Source of the DNA: Sphingomonas taxi
GTDB lineage: Bacteria; Pseudomonadota; Alphaproteobacteria; Sphingomonadales; Sphingomonadaceae
Reading direction: 5' to 3'
DNA: 64,000 bases
Assembly (NCBI RefSeq): GCF_000764535.1
Contig: NZ_CP009571.1
Coordinates: 1,917,001-1,981,000, forward strand
The number at the start of each line of letters is the position of its first letter. The first letter of the stretch is position 1. The notes under the pieces are model-generated. The model was given only the letters and a program-made list of their open reading frames with translations, was not told the DNA's origin and did no database searches. Below are positions 46,468 to 59,941 of this stretch, piece by piece. Position numbers and translations under genes: made by a program.

Positions 46468-48457
46468 TCAGGCGGCGATCCGGCGGGCATGCGTGGCGAT
46501 CACCGGGTCGCCGGGGGCGAGCGCGACCGCCTTGGCGGCGAGCTGCCGTGCCTCCGCCAGATCGCCCGCCGCGGCGAGCGCCACCGCATAAGCGTCGCAT
46601 ACGCCGGCGTTCATCGGCGCGAGCCGATAGGCGGCACGGCCATAGCTGCGCGCCACCGCCGCGTCCGCATCCGCGCCGCCGCCGGCATAGGCCAAAGCAA
46701 GATCGGCGAGCAGCATGGCGTCGCGATTGCCGGCCATGCGGCGGACGCTCTCCAGCGTCTCGATCGCCGCGTCCGTCTCGCCGTTGCGGACCTGCCAATG
46801 GCCGAGGATGCGGCGGCCGGACAGGCTCTGCGGGTTTTGTCCAAGGTAGAGCGACAGCGCCGCCGCCGCCTCGCGCGGGCGACCGGCCCGACCCCAGGCA
46901 TCGACCAGCCGCAGCATCGTCGGTTCGTCGAAGGCGAGGCTGGCGGCGCGCGCATAGACCTGCGCCGCCTCGGCGAAGCGGCCGCCGATCGCGAGCGCGT
47001 CGCCCAGGACGGTCTGCGCGGCGGGCGCGCCCGGGCTGGCGGCGGCGAGGCCGCGCGCGCGCGCGATCGCACCGGCGGTATCGCCGCGACCGAGCTGCGC
47101 GCGGATGACGCCGAGCAGGTAATTGGGATCGGTCGGGTCCTCGCGCGCATCGGCGAGCAGCGCGGCGGGGTCGTCGTCGCTGGCGAAGGCAACGGGGCCG
47201 CCATGCGCACCGGCCGCGGCACGATCGAGATAACGCGCCGCGGCGACGCGGTCCCCGGTCGCCTCGAAGGCGCGGGCGACGAGGGTCAGCGTATAGCCGT
47301 CGGCATCGTCGCGCAGCGCGATCGGCTGCAACTGGTCGAGGGCACCCTGCGCATCGCCCGACCGTAGCAGCGCCGCACCGAGCAGCCGACGGGCCGCGAC
47401 GTTCATCGGTTGATCCGCCGCGAGCTGGCGCCAGGTGCCGATCGCGCGTTCGGTCTGGCCGCGCGCGAAATCGAGACCGCCACCGAGCAGTGCCGCACCG
47501 GGCAAAGCGCCGATGCCGTCGCCGGCGCGCTGGAGCAGATCGCGCGCCAGCTCGCCGCGCCCGGCACGCGCGGCAAGCACCGCCTGAAGGTAGAAGGCCT
47601 GCGGACTGCCCGGCCGCGCGGCGAGCGCGCGGCGGGTGGCATCGAGCATATCGGCGTTGCGCCCGACCTCGCCGAGCGTCGCGGCATATTCGATCAGCGC
47701 CGGGTGATAATAAGCGTCGCGCTCCAGCGCGGCCTCGAACCAGGGCAGCGCGGCGATCGGGCCATAGCGGGTGCGAACGATCTCGGCCTGCAAGGCGAGC
47801 GCGACCGGATCGCCCGGGGCAAGCCGCTGCGCTCGCGTCGCGGCATCGGCGGCCGCGGCGATCTCGCCGGCGTCGAGGCGGATGCGACCGAGATCGGTCC
47901 AGGCGGCGGCGTCGCGCGGCGTACGTTGGAGCAGACCGGCGAGCGCCTGTGCGGCGGTGCCGCTGTCGCCCTGCATCGCCAGCGCGCGGGCGCGGGCGCG
48001 GATCGCCTCGCCGTCGCCGGCCGGCGCGCGCGCGGCGGTGTCGATCGCCCCTTGCCAGTCGGACTGGAGGAAGCGGGCCTGCGCGCGCAGGCCGGCGATG
48101 TCGGCGGGCGCGATGCGCAGCGCGCGGGCACGGCTCAACGCCCCCTCCGCCGCGACGCCATCGCCGAGCCGTAGATAGGTGCGGGCGAGCAGCAGCATCG
48201 CCGGTCGCGATCCGGGCGCGCCCGCGAGCGCGGCGAGCGCATGGTTGCGGGCGGCGCTGTAATTGCCGATGCGATAGGCGGTGCCGGCGTCACGCAGCGC
48301 CACGGCGGGGTCGATCCGCGGCGCGGGACGCAGCACCAGTAGCGCGACAAGCGCCGCGACCAGTGCGAGCACGACGAGCGCGATCACCTGCCGACGGCGC
48401 GGGCGCGGCCAGACGATCCGCCGGCGGCGCTTGCCGGGCAGCAGGGGATAGCGGCGG

Positions 48458-48465
<8 letters not shown>
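46468..48465 (-). CDS. TPR protein of the PrsT type
   Basis: 665 residues from the ATG at 48465. A basic start (MADRRYPLLPGKRRRR) and a membrane anchor (VIALVVLALVAALVALLVLRP) are followed by about 15 TPR repeats to the C-terminus, making a long periplasmic solenoid. The start overlaps the prsR stop by 8 bases. Its place after prsK and prsR matches the PEP-CTERM-associated TPR gene prsT, although this copy is shorter than the usual PrsT. It probably scaffolds EPS export. Confidence 0.8.
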
Positions 48466-49809
<1,344 letters not shown>

Positions 49810-49813
<4 letters not shown>

Positions 49814-51843
49814 GCCGCATGCTCCAGCGCGGGCGCGGCGGGGAGGGTCAGGCGGAAGCGGCTCCCCTCGCCTTCGCGGCTGGTCACGTCGAGCCGGCCG
49901 CCCATCTCCTCGGCGAGCTGCCGCGCCTCATAGGCACCGATGCCGAAGCCGGCGGGCTTGGACGAGGCGAAGGGCCGGAACAATTGGTCGCGGACGAAGG
50001 CGGCGCTCATCCCGCAGCCGGCGTCGATCACGTCGATAAACGCGCCGTCGCCGGTCGTGCCGGCGACAAGGTCGATGGTTGCGGTGGCCGGGCTCGCCTC
50101 GATCGCATTCTGAAGCAGGTGGCCGAGCAGTTGCTCGAGCCGGCCAGGCTGGGCGAGCGCCGTCCCCTGCCCCGCGACGCGCACCGGATGCTGGGCGCGG
50201 CGTCCGGCGGCGAGGCGCAGTGCGAGGCCGGCGAGGTCGACCGGCTGGAGCGGTTCGGGTGTCGCGCGATGGTGTTGCGACAGTCGGGCGAGCAAGGCGT
50301 TCATGCGGGCGGCGGAGTCCTTCAACGTCTCGACCATGTCGGCGCGGAATGCGGGATTGTCGGCGTGCCGCTCGGCGTTGCGCGCGACGAGGCTGAGGCC
50401 GCTGACCAGATTCTTGATGTCGTGGATGATGAAGGCGAAGCGGCGGTTGAACTCGTCGAAGCGCGCGGCGTCGGCGAGCGCGGCATGCGCGCGATCCTCG
50501 GCGAGATAGCTCGCCGCCTGCCGCCCGGCGACGCGGAGCAGGTCGAGGTCCTCCCAGTCGAGCGGCCGTTCGTACGGCGGGCGGGCGAGCAGGATGACGC
50601 CGATCAGGCTGGTGCCGTGGATCAGCGGCACCAGCGCCCACGCTTCGGCATGGTCGCCTATCCACTGCGGGATCGCCGCCGCCTCCTCGGCCGGCGCCGC
50701 GCCGCGGCGGACCTGATCGAGCTCGACGATGCGCGCGCTGGCGGCGAGATGGTCGCGCAGCGCCGCATCGGTGGTCCCCGCCTCGCGCCAGTGCCATGCG
50801 GCGCCGGGGGCGAGGCCGCTACCGTCGGGCTCCAGCAGCACGCCCGCCGGCGAGCCGGTCAGGTCGGCGATCGCGCGGACGATGCGCAGGTCGAGCGGAT
50901 CGGCGCCCGCCCCCGGTGTGCCCAGCGTTGCGGTGAACCGCTGCCATTCGGCGCGATAATCGTAGCGATGGCGGAAGAAATGCTTGGCGACCTTTACCTT
51001 GAGCCAGGCGCGCAGCCACGGCGTCGACAGCAACGTCATCAGCGCGGTGGTCGCGCCGAGCACGATCGCGGTCTGCACGATGCGCACCGTACTGCCGGCA
51101 TAATGGTCGGCGATCCGGGTCAGCAGGATGGTGAAGGCTGCATAGAGCAGCACCGCCGCCACCGAGACGAAGCGCAGCACGATGCCGTGCGACACCGCGA
51201 GGCTGCGCGCGCTGCGGCGGGTGACGAGGACCAGCGCGACACCGGTGACGACGAAGCCGCGCAGGGCGAGCGCGGCGGGCGGCACGGCATCGAAGCCGTA
51301 GCCCAGCATCGCGACGAGCAGGTCGACACCCCACATCCCGCCGAGCGCGATGGCGACCGGTATCGCCGGCGCGGTGGCGCGCGACGCGCTGCCGGCGGCG
51401 ACCTGATGCGCGAGCATCAGACCGGCGACCGCCGCAAGCATCGCCGCGATCAGCCGCAGCGCCTCGATCGCCGCCAGCGCATCGCGGGCGAGCGGCAGCG
51501 TGTCGAGGATCGCGAGCAGCCCGGCCGCGGCGGTGATCGTCGCGGCGACCAGATAGACGGCGTAGAGCGCGACGCTGCCGCTCCGCCCCCGCCGCACGAG
51601 TGCGAGCAGCACCGCCAGCCAGACGAGGTTGCGCAGCGTTTCGCCGAGCCGCGCGGCGACATCGTCCGCACCGATCCCCGCCACCGCCAGCGCCCATAGA
51701 GCAGTCAGGATGCAGGCGAGCGTCAGCCCGTTGCGCGCCGCCCCCACGCCAGCCCCCAGGCCCTGCCGGCGCAGCGCGCCGAGCGCGAGCAGGCCGAATG
51801 CCAGTGCCGCCAGCGCATGGCCCCAGAGGATCAGTGCCGCCAT
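49810..51843 (-). CDS. prsK: PEP-CTERM-type histidine kinase PrsK
   Basis: 677 residues. Eight or more membrane helices fill residues 1-280, followed by a GAF-like domain (about 320-450) and a kinase core with His474 (FAFIIHDIKNLVSGLSLVARNAERH). The HATPase domain has LLGHLLQNAIEASP, DAGCGMS and GFGIGAYEARQLAEEMGG. This architecture, without a classical periplasmic sensor, is that of PrsK. It starts 4 bases after the sugar transferase gene. Confidence 0.9.
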
Positions 51844-51847
51844 CGGC

Positions 51848-53236
51848 TCAGCGCGCCCCCGCCGGCCACAGCACCACCCGCAGCGTCTGCAGCAGGATCA
51901 ACATGTCGAGGAACGGCGAATAGTTCTTCGCGTAATACAGGTCGTATTCCAGCTTGTGGCGGGCATCCTCGATCGACGCGCCGTAAGGATAATTGATCTG
52001 CGCCCAGCCGGTGATCCCCGGCTTCACCATGTGCCGTTCGGCGTAGAAGGGCAGCTGCTGTTCGAGCTGGTCGACGAACTGCGGCCGTTCGGGCCGCGGC
52101 CCGACGAAACTCATCTCGCCCTTCAGCACCGCCCAGGTCTGCGGCAGCTCGTCGATCCGGACGAGGCGGATGATGCGGCCGATGCGGGTGATGCGCGGGT
52201 CGTCCTTCTCCGCCCACACCGCCTTGCCGGCGACCTCAGCATCCTGCCGCATCGAGCGCAGCTTCACGATGTCGAACCCCTGATTGTAGAGGCCGATGCG
52301 GCGCTGGCGATAGAAAGCCGGCCCACGCGATTCGAGCTTGATCGCCAGCGCGGTGAGCAGGATCAGCGGCAGCGTCAGGATCAGCAGCAGCAGGCTGGCG
52401 ACGATGTCGAAGGCGCGCTTGAACACGCTCGACAGCATCCGACCCGAGGCGAAGCCGTCGGAGAAGATCAGCCACGACGGATTGACCGAATTGAGGTCGA
52501 TCCGCCCGGTCTCGCGTTCGAGGAAGGTCGAGATCTCGCTGACCGCGACGCCGGTGGTGCGGACGCGCAGCAGGTCCTTGAGCGGCAAGGCGTTGCGGCG
52601 TTCCTCCAGCGCCAGCACCACCTCCCCGGCGCCATGGTCGACGACATGCGCGGCGAGGTTGGGGATGGTGTCGCGCGGCACGGCACCCGCGACCACCGGA
52701 TCGGCCTCGCCCATCGCGACATAGCCCGCGACGATGACGTTGGCGCCGGGCTGGTCCGCCAGCGCGCCGATCCGCGCCGCGCGATGGCCGGCGCCGAGCA
52801 CGATGATCCGCCGCTTGAACGTATCGCCGCCGAGCGTGCGGTTGAGCATCGCGCGGACCACGACCAGCAGCACCGCGGCGATCAGCGTCGCATAGGCGAG
52901 ATTGGAGCGCCACAGCGCCACCGGCGGGATCAGGAAGAACAGGATCGACAGGAAGACGACGCCGATCAGGATCGCCACCGCCAGCCGCGCTGCGGCGAAA
53001 CGCAGCGACAGGAACGAGCCGACGCCATAGGCCCCCACCGCGATCAACGCGATCTGCAACGCCGCGGCGAAGGCGAACAATTGCGGCAGCCGGGTGGTCA
53101 CCGGCAGGACCAGCATGCCGATCTGATGCGCGCGGATCACCCAGCCAAGCTCCGCCGCAGTCATCAGCAACAGCGCATCGACCACGCCGAGCAGCAGCAC
53201 GGCATAGGGCACATAATGCTTGAACAGGCGGATCAT
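51848..53236 (-). CDS. EPS sugar transferase (TIGR03013 type)
   Basis: 462 residues. Five N-terminal membrane helices, a Rossmann-like domain (RRIIVLGAGHRAARIGALA) and a C-terminal bacterial sugar-transferase domain (VFKRAFDIVASLLLLILTLPLILLTALAIKLESRGPAFYRQRRIGLYNQGFDIVKLRSM, then IDELPQTWAVLKGEMSFVGPRPERP). It links the first sugar-phosphate to undecaprenyl phosphate, starting EPS repeat-unit synthesis. The TIGR03013 subgroup belongs to PEP-CTERM/XrtA loci. It is divergent from the mannose-1-phosphate guanylyltransferase gene. Confidence 0.93.
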   Translation of the reverse strand: MIRLFKHYVPYAVLLLGVVDALLLMTAAELGWVIRAHQIGMLVLPVTTRLPQLFAFAAALQIALIAVGAYGVGSFLSLRFAAARLAVAILIGVVFLSILFFLIPPVALWRSNLAYATLIAAVLLVVVRAMLNRTLGGDTFKRRIIVLGAGHRAARIGALADQPGANVIVAGYVAMGEADPVVAGAVPRDTIPNLAAHVVDHGAGEVVLALEERRNALPLKDLLRVRTTGVAVSEISTFLERETGRIDLNSVNPSWLIFSDGFASGRMLSSVFKRAFDIVASLLLLILTLPLILLTALAIKLESRGPAFYRQRRIGLYNQGFDIVKLRSMRQDAEVAGKAVWAEKDDPRITRIGRIIRLVRIDELPQTWAVLKGEMSFVGPRPERPQFVDQLEQQLPFYAERHMVKPGITGWAQINYPYGASIEDARHKLEYDLYYAKNYSPFLDMLILLQTLRVVLWPAGAR

Positions 53237-53395
53237 GCGGGCACCCTCCCATGCCGGTCTGTAAGCTTTTCCGACAGCTATCCCGCAGGTCGCAGAAAAA
53301 AGAAAAGAAAACTTGAAGAAGGCGCCCTTAAGGATCGTTTCGCGCGCGCTTCATTTCGGCTAGGGGTGCGCGTCCCAAGGAGTTTATCACGCATC

Positions 53396-54436
53396 ATGAC
53401 GATCGTTCCTGTGATCCTTTCCGGAGGGTCCGGCACCCGCTTGTGGCCGATGTCGCGTCCCGAGATGCCCAAGCAGCTGCTGGCGCTGACCGCCGAGGAA
53501 ACCATGCTGCAGCTGACCGCCAAGCGCGCGCACGGCGAAGCCTTCGCGGCGCCGATCGTGGTCGCCAATGCGCGGCATGCCGATCACATCGACGAGCAGC
53601 TCCATGCGGTCGGCGCGGCGCCGCAGGCGGTGATCCTCGAACCGGTGGCGCGCAACACCGCGCCCGCGATCGCGCTCGCGGCGCTCGCCGCCAAGGGTGA
53701 AGAGGCGTTGCTGGTGATGCCGTCCGATCACGTCATCGCCGACGTCGCCGCCTTCCACGCCGCGATCGAGGCGGCGATGCCGCTGGTCGCCGACGGCTGG
53801 CTGGTCACCTTCGGCATCACCCCCGATGCGCCCGAGACCGGTTATGGCTGGATCAAGGTCGGCGAGCCGCTCGCCAACGGCGTCCACCGCGTCGCGCGCT
53901 TCGTCGAGAAGCCGATCCGCGAGCGCGCCGAAGAGATGCTGGCCTCCGGCGATCACGCCTGGAACGGCGGCATCTTCCTGTTCCGCGCCGACATCTTCCT
54001 CGGCGCCCTCGCTGCACATGCCCCCGGCATGCTCACCGCGACGCAGGAGGCGATGACCAAGGCACGGCGTGACGGCGTGCGCATCTACCCCGATGCCGAG
54101 GCGTTCGGCGCATCGCCCGACGATTCGATCGATTATGCGGTGATGGAGCGCGCCGAGCGGGTCGCGGTGGTGCCGGTCGCGATGGGCTGGAGCGACGTCG
54201 GCAGCTGGGACGCGTTGCACGCGATCAGCGAGCGTGACGAGAGCGGCAACGCGCATCGTGGCGAGGTCCTGGCGATCGACACGCAGGACTGCCTGATCCG
54301 CTCGGACGGGATCCGCATCTCGGCGGTCGGGATCAGCGACCTGATCGTGGTGGCGAGCGGCAACGACGTGATGATCCTGCCGCGCGGCCGCAGCCAGGAG
54401 GTCAAGAAGCTGATCGCGGCGATGAAGAACGACTGA
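53396..54436 (+). CDS. Mannose-1-phosphate guanylyltransferase
   Basis: 346 residues from ATG 53396; AAGGAG lies 13 bases upstream, a long spacing. The nucleotidyltransferase motif is VILSGGSGTRLWPMSRPEMPKQLL, and FVEKP and YGWIKVGEP are present. The C-terminal phosphomannose-isomerase half of bifunctional ManC proteins is absent. It makes GDP-mannose for EPS or LPS. It is divergent from the sugar transferase gene across 159 bases, which supports an EPS role. Confidence 0.94.
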   Translation: MTIVPVILSGGSGTRLWPMSRPEMPKQLLALTAEETMLQLTAKRAHGEAFAAPIVVANARHADHIDEQLHAVGAAPQAVILEPVARNTAPAIALAALAAKGEEALLVMPSDHVIADVAAFHAAIEAAMPLVADGWLVTFGITPDAPETGYGWIKVGEPLANGVHRVARFVEKPIRERAEEMLASGDHAWNGGIFLFRADIFLGALAAHAPGMLTATQEAMTKARRDGVRIYPDAEAFGASPDDSIDYAVMERAERVAVVPVAMGWSDVGSWDALHAISERDESGNAHRGEVLAIDTQDCLIRSDGIRISAVGISDLIVVASGNDVMILPRGRSQEVKKLIAAMKND

Positions 54437-54457
54437 TGCGGGACCGGACGGTCGCGC

Positions 54458-54919
54458 TCAGGCGGCGACCGTCCACGCCCACAATCCGGCGAGCCCCGCG
54501 GCGCCGATCAGCAACTGGCGGGGCCGCAACGTCGCGAAATAGGCGGGCGCATTGCCGGCGAGCGCCGCCCGGCGATCGAGCAACGCGGCGAGCACATAGC
54601 CGACGATCAGCGGCAGCAGCGCACCCGACGGGCGACCGATCACCAGCGCGAGACCGGCGAGCGTGAAATAGGCGATGCTGGTCGCGATCTCGACCGGCTT
54701 CGACGCGCGCGGATAGCCGAAACCGAATCCGCGGCGCACACCGGCGATGAAGGCGAGCACGAGTGCGCCCCAGATGATGCCGAGCTGCACCGCCCAGAAC
54801 GGCCACGGCGTCGGCAGCAACCATGCCCCCAAGGCAGCGGCAACCAGCGGCACCATCGGCCCATAGCCGAGCAGCACACCATCGGCGGGAACGTCGGGAC
54901 GATCGGCATCATGGTTCAT
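54458..54919 (-). CDS. DUF3429 membrane protein
   Basis: 153 residues from the ATG at 54919. Four or five membrane helices include LGYGPMVPLVAAALGAWLLP, FWAVQLGIIWGALVLAFIAGVRRGFGF and PLIVGYVLAALLDRRAALAG, in line with DUF3429. Function unknown. It is convergent with the guanylyltransferase gene and downstream of the groEL terminator. Confidence 0.82.
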   Translation of the reverse strand: MNHDADRPDVPADGVLLGYGPMVPLVAAALGAWLLPTPWPFWAVQLGIIWGALVLAFIAGVRRGFGFGYPRASKPVEIATSIAYFTLAGLALVIGRPSGALLPLIVGYVLAALLDRRAALAGNAPAYFATLRPRQLLIGAAGLAGLWAWTVAA

Positions 54920-55010
54920 GCCGCGAGCAACGAGCGGAACGCCGCCGGGTTGCCTGGCGACTTTCGTTGTGGTGCCACGACGCCCGCCTCGTCGCGCATG
55001 TGCGGCATGC

Positions 55011-55047
55011 AAAAAGGGACCGGCGGTGGCCCGCGCGGTCCCTTTTC
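55011..55047 (-). terminator. groESL intrinsic terminator
   Basis: On the minus strand GGGACCG (from 55043-55037) pairs with CGGTCCC (55023-55017) and is followed by TTTTT and G (55016-55011). It is the one classical Rho-independent terminator in the window, 81 bases after the groEL stop. A T4 run also follows on the plus strand, so it may work both ways. Confidence 0.85.
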
Positions 55048-55127
55048 GTGTTCGGTACTTGGAGCAGACGTTCCGGCATGACGCCGTGACGTCGATCGGG
55101 GCAGGCCGCGCCTGCCCCGATGCCGGA

Positions 55128-56801
<1,674 letters not shown>

Positions 56802-56837
56802 TCACAAAAGTCACACCAAGGAAGGTGTGACGCGAAG

Positions 56838-57125
56838 TCAGCCGACGATCCCGAGGATGTCGCTTTCCTTCATGATAAGAAGGTCTTCGCCGTCGACCTT
56901 GACCTCGGTGCCCGACCATTTGCCGAACAGGATCTTGTCGCCGGCCTTGACGTCGAGCGGGGTGATCGTGCCGTTCTCGGCGCGCGTACCAGTGCCGACG
57001 GCGACGACCTCGCCCTCCTGGGGCTTTTCCTTGGCGGTGTCGGGGATGATGATCCCGCCAGCCGTCTTTTCCTCGGCCTCGACGCGCTTCACGAGGACGC
57101 GGTCATGCAACGGACGAAAAGTCAT
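56838..57125 (-). CDS. groES: Co-chaperonin GroES
   Basis: 95 residues: [42 protein letters not shown] at the start, with the mobile loop, and [14 protein letters not shown] at the end. It caps GroEL. The CIRCE operator starts 35 bases upstream of its ATG. Confidence 0.99.
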   Translation of the reverse strand: MTFRPLHDRVLVKRVEAEEKTAGGIIIPDTAKEKPQEGEVVAVGTGTRAENGTITPLDVKAGDKILFGKWSGTEVKVDGEDLLIMKESDILGIVG

Positions 57126-57160
57126 TGCGAAGTCCCTCTTTCAGTCAGTGTTACAGATTT

Positions 57161-57187
57161 CTGGCACTCACGAAACGCGAGTGCCAA
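57161..57187. promoter_or_regulatory. CIRCE element (HrcA operator) of groESL
   Basis: On the minus strand TTGGCACTC-N9-GAGTGCCAG matches the CIRCE pattern TTAGCACTC-N9-GAGTGCTAA, with the exact 9-9-9 arrangement. It indicates heat-shock repression by HrcA, whose gene is not in the window. Confidence 0.93.
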
Positions 57188-57305
57188 CGGGGCGGATATG
57201 TGCCGGCTGCACGGGATCGTCAAGGCTCCCGCCGCGCAGAAAATCGCGATGCGGCGGCAGACGGTGCGCTGCGCGGGATGGCGGGCGGGGCGTCCACCAT
57301 GATCC

Positions 57306-57371
57306 GTTGGTGCTGAGCCTGTCGAAGCACCGTGAGACTCACCTGCCCTTCGACAGGCTCAGGGCGAACGG
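57306..57371. repeat. CTGAGCCTGTCGAAG inverted repeat
   Basis: CTGAGCCTGTCGAAG (57313-57327) and CTTCGACAGGCTCAG (57348-57362) form a perfect 15-bp inverted repeat with the spacer CACCGTGAGACTCACCTGCC. This element is common in proteobacterial intergenic regions; a partial copy lies at 19373. Confidence 0.8.
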
Positions 57372-57400
57372 GTGGGTGTGGGCCGACCTTTCTAATTGAA

Positions 57401-58717
57401 TCAGCGCGCGATCACCACGTCGCGGTAGCGTGGGTTGAGGAGGTGGAAGGCGAGCAGCGCGACGAGATAGGCGAGGCCGCAGGCGACGAAGAACGGGCCG
57501 TAGCTGCCCACCGTATCGAGCAGCAGGCCGAGCGACTTGGAGGCGATGAAGCCCCCCGCCGCGCCGGCGAACCCGCCGAGCCCGATCAGGGTGCCCTGCG
57601 CATAGCGGGGAAACTGGTCGCCGGGCAGCGCGAACAAATTGGTCGAGAAGCCCTGATGCGCCGCGCAGGCGAGCCCGATCATGCCGACCGCGACCCAGAT
57701 GCTGCTCGCCTGCGCGGCGAACATCACCGGCAGCGCGAACAGGGCGCAGACGAACATCGCACGCTTGCGGGCACGGCCCACCGCAACGCCGCGCTTGAGC
57801 AGCCGCGACGAATACCAGCCGCCGGCAATCGCGCCGAAATCGGCGAGGATGTAGATGGCGACCAGCGGCGGGCCGAAGTTCTTGAGATCGTAGCCGTAGC
57901 GGGTGTGGAAGAAATCGGGCAGCCAGAACAGGAAGGTCCACCAGACCGGATCGATCAGGAAACGACCGGTCATATAGGCCCAGGCCTCGCGATGGCGCAG
58001 CACGGCGAGGAAACCCGCGCGGCCGGCATCGTCGGCAGGCTCGGTCTCGATCCACGCGCGCTCCTCGGCGGTGACGCGGGGATGCGCGTGGGGCGGATGG
58101 TAGAGCCGCCACCAAGCGGCGAGCCAGACGAGGTTGAACAAGCCGGTGATGATGAACGCCCAGCGCCAGTCGAGCACCAGATTGACGACGATGAAGCCGA
58201 TCAGCAGCGGCGTCACCACCGCGCCGACGTTGGCGCCGGCGTTGAAGATGCCGATCGCGAGCGCGCGCTCCTTGCGCGGAAACCATTGCGACGCCGCGGC
58301 GAGCGCCGAGGGATAGGTGCCCGCCTCGCCGAAGGCGAGCGGGATGCGCGCGATCGCGAAGCCGGTGGTCGAGGTGACGAGCGTCTGCGCGAAATGGCCG
58401 ATCGTCCAGCTGCCCATCGCGAGCAGATAGCCGTTGCGCGCACCGATCCGGTCGATCAGCCAGCCGAACAGCAGGAAGCCGAAGCCATAGGCGACCTGGA
58501 AATAACCGGTGATGTCGCCATAACCCGCATTGCTCCAGCCATAGAGCGCGGTGAGCTGCGGCTTGAGCACGCCGAGCACCAGCCGGTCGATATAGCTCAA
58601 CACCACCGCCGCGAAGAGCAGGCCGCAGATCAGCCAGCGGATGCGGCCGCGCGGCGGCGTCACCGCATGGACGGCGGTTTCGGGTGCGCTGGCCGCGGCG
58701 TCGCCGATCTCGCTCAC
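57401..58717 (-). CDS. MFS hexuronate/sugar-acid transporter (ExuT-like)
   Basis: 438 residues with 12 predicted helices. The start RWLICGLLFAAVVLSYIDRLVLGVLKPQL and the motif LFGWLIDRIGARNGYLLAMGSWTIGH belong to the anion:cation symporter group that carries glucuronate, galacturonate and galactonate. Its ATG is 1 base after the manD stop, so co-expression is assured. Substrate from context: hexuronate or aldouronate. Confidence 0.9.
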   Translation of the reverse strand: MSEIGDAAASAPETAVHAVTPPRGRIRWLICGLLFAAVVLSYIDRLVLGVLKPQLTALYGWSNAGYGDITGYFQVAYGFGFLLFGWLIDRIGARNGYLLAMGSWTIGHFAQTLVTSTTGFAIARIPLAFGEAGTYPSALAAASQWFPRKERALAIGIFNAGANVGAVVTPLLIGFIVVNLVLDWRWAFIITGLFNLVWLAAWWRLYHPPHAHPRVTAEERAWIETEPADDAGRAGFLAVLRHREAWAYMTGRFLIDPVWWTFLFWLPDFFHTRYGYDLKNFGPPLVAIYILADFGAIAGGWYSSRLLKRGVAVGRARKRAMFVCALFALPVMFAAQASSIWVAVGMIGLACAAHQGFSTNLFALPGDQFPRYAQGTLIGLGGFAGAAGGFIASKSLGLLLDTVGSYGPFFVACGLAYLVALLAFHLLNPRYRDVVIAR

Positions 58718-58718
58718 C

Positions 58719-59930
58719 TTACCAGCTCCACAAGGTGCCGTCTTCGAGACGGTTCACGGGCAGATAGGCGCGCTTATAGGCGTGCGTGGCGGCGAGGTCC
58801 GTGTCGATCGACACGCCGAGGCCGGGCGCGTCGCCCGGATGCATCGTGCCGTCGGTGAAGCGATAGGCGTGCGGGAAGACCGCGTCGGTCTCGGCGCTGT
58901 GCGGCATATGCTCCTGGATGCCGAAATTGGGCACCGACAGGCCGAAGTGCAGCGCTGCCGCCATAGCGACCGGCGACAGATCGGTCGCGCCATGGCAGCC
59001 GGTGCGGACCTGATAGAGATCGGCGAGCGCGGCGATGCGGCGCAGATGGGTGATGCCGCCGGCGTGGACGACGGTGGCACGGATATAGTCGATGAGCTGG
59101 TTCTCGATCAGATGCTTGGCATCCCAGATCGAGTTGAACACCTCGCCGACCGCGAGCGGCGTCGTGGTGTGCTGGCGGATCAGGCGGAAGGCGTCCTGGT
59201 TTTCCGCCGGGGTCGCATCCTCGATCCAGAACAAGCGATAGGGTTCGAGATCCTTGCCGAGCCGCGCCGCCTCGATCGGGGTCAGCCGGTGATGGACGTC
59301 GTGGAGCAGATGCACGTCCCAGCCGAGCGCCTCGCGCGCCGCGGCGAACAATTCGGGGACGATGCGCAGATATTTCTCGGTCGACCAGACCGCCTCGTTC
59401 GGCAGGTCGCCGTCGGCGGGTTCGTAGCGCTGGCCCTGTTTGGCGACGCCATAAGTGGAGGCGAGCCCGGGCACGCCGCATTGCAGCCGGATCGCGCGAT
59501 AGCCCTCGTCGCGGTGGCGCAATGCGGTTTCGATCGTGTCGGCGATCGTGGTGCCGTTGGCGTGGCAATAGACGAGGCAGGAGTCGCGGGCGGCGCCGCC
59601 GAGCAACTGGTAGACCGGCAGGCCCGCGACCTTCCCCTTGATGTCCCACAGCGCCATGTCGACCGCGGCGATCGCGGTCATCGTCACCGGCCCGCGCCGC
59701 CAATAGGCGCCCTTGTAGAGATATTGCCAGACATCCTCGATCCGGTGCGCGTCGCGACCGATCAGGCAGGGGACGACGTGATCCTCGAGATAGCTGGCGA
59801 CGCTAAGTTCGCGGCCGTTCAGCGTCGCGTCGCCAAGGCCGGTGGTGCCGTCGTCGCAGGTGATCTGCAACGTGACGAAATTGCGTCCGGGCGAGGTGAC
59901 GATGACGCGGGCGTCGGTGATCGTGGGCAT
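58719..59930 (-). CDS. manD: D-mannonate dehydratase, enolase superfamily (ManD)
   Basis: 403 residues from the ATG at 59930. The enolase-superfamily metal ligands are Asp211, Glu237 and Glu263 ([18 protein letters not shown]), and the catalytic Arg148-Tyr160 pair and His213 are present. Each is one position from the residues I recall for the Novosphingobium ManD crystal structures. It dehydrates D-mannonate to 2-keto-3-deoxygluconate with Mg2+. It is unrelated in fold to UxuA at 19.5 kb. It lies between the GH3 gene (11 bases) and the transporter gene (1 base). Confidence 0.93.
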   Translation of the reverse strand: MPTITDARVIVTSPGRNFVTLQITCDDGTTGLGDATLNGRELSVASYLEDHVVPCLIGRDAHRIEDVWQYLYKGAYWRRGPVTMTAIAAVDMALWDIKGKVAGLPVYQLLGGAARDSCLVYCHANGTTIADTIETALRHRDEGYRAIRLQCGVPGLASTYGVAKQGQRYEPADGDLPNEAVWSTEKYLRIVPELFAAAREALGWDVHLLHDVHHRLTPIEAARLGKDLEPYRLFWIEDATPAENQDAFRLIRQHTTTPLAVGEVFNSIWDAKHLIENQLIDYIRATVVHAGGITHLRRIAALADLYQVRTGCHGATDLSPVAMAAALHFGLSVPNFGIQEHMPHSAETDAVFPHAYRFTDGTMHPGDAPGLGVSIDTDLAATHAYKRAYLPVNRLEDGTLWSW

Positions 59931-59941
59931 CGGATGATCCT

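Noticed and set aside
53237..53395. A sigma-54 promoter for the sugar transferase or guanylyltransferase genes
   Set aside because: I looked for TGGCAC-N5-TTGC because PrsR is a sigma-54 activator, but found no acceptable match on either strand here.
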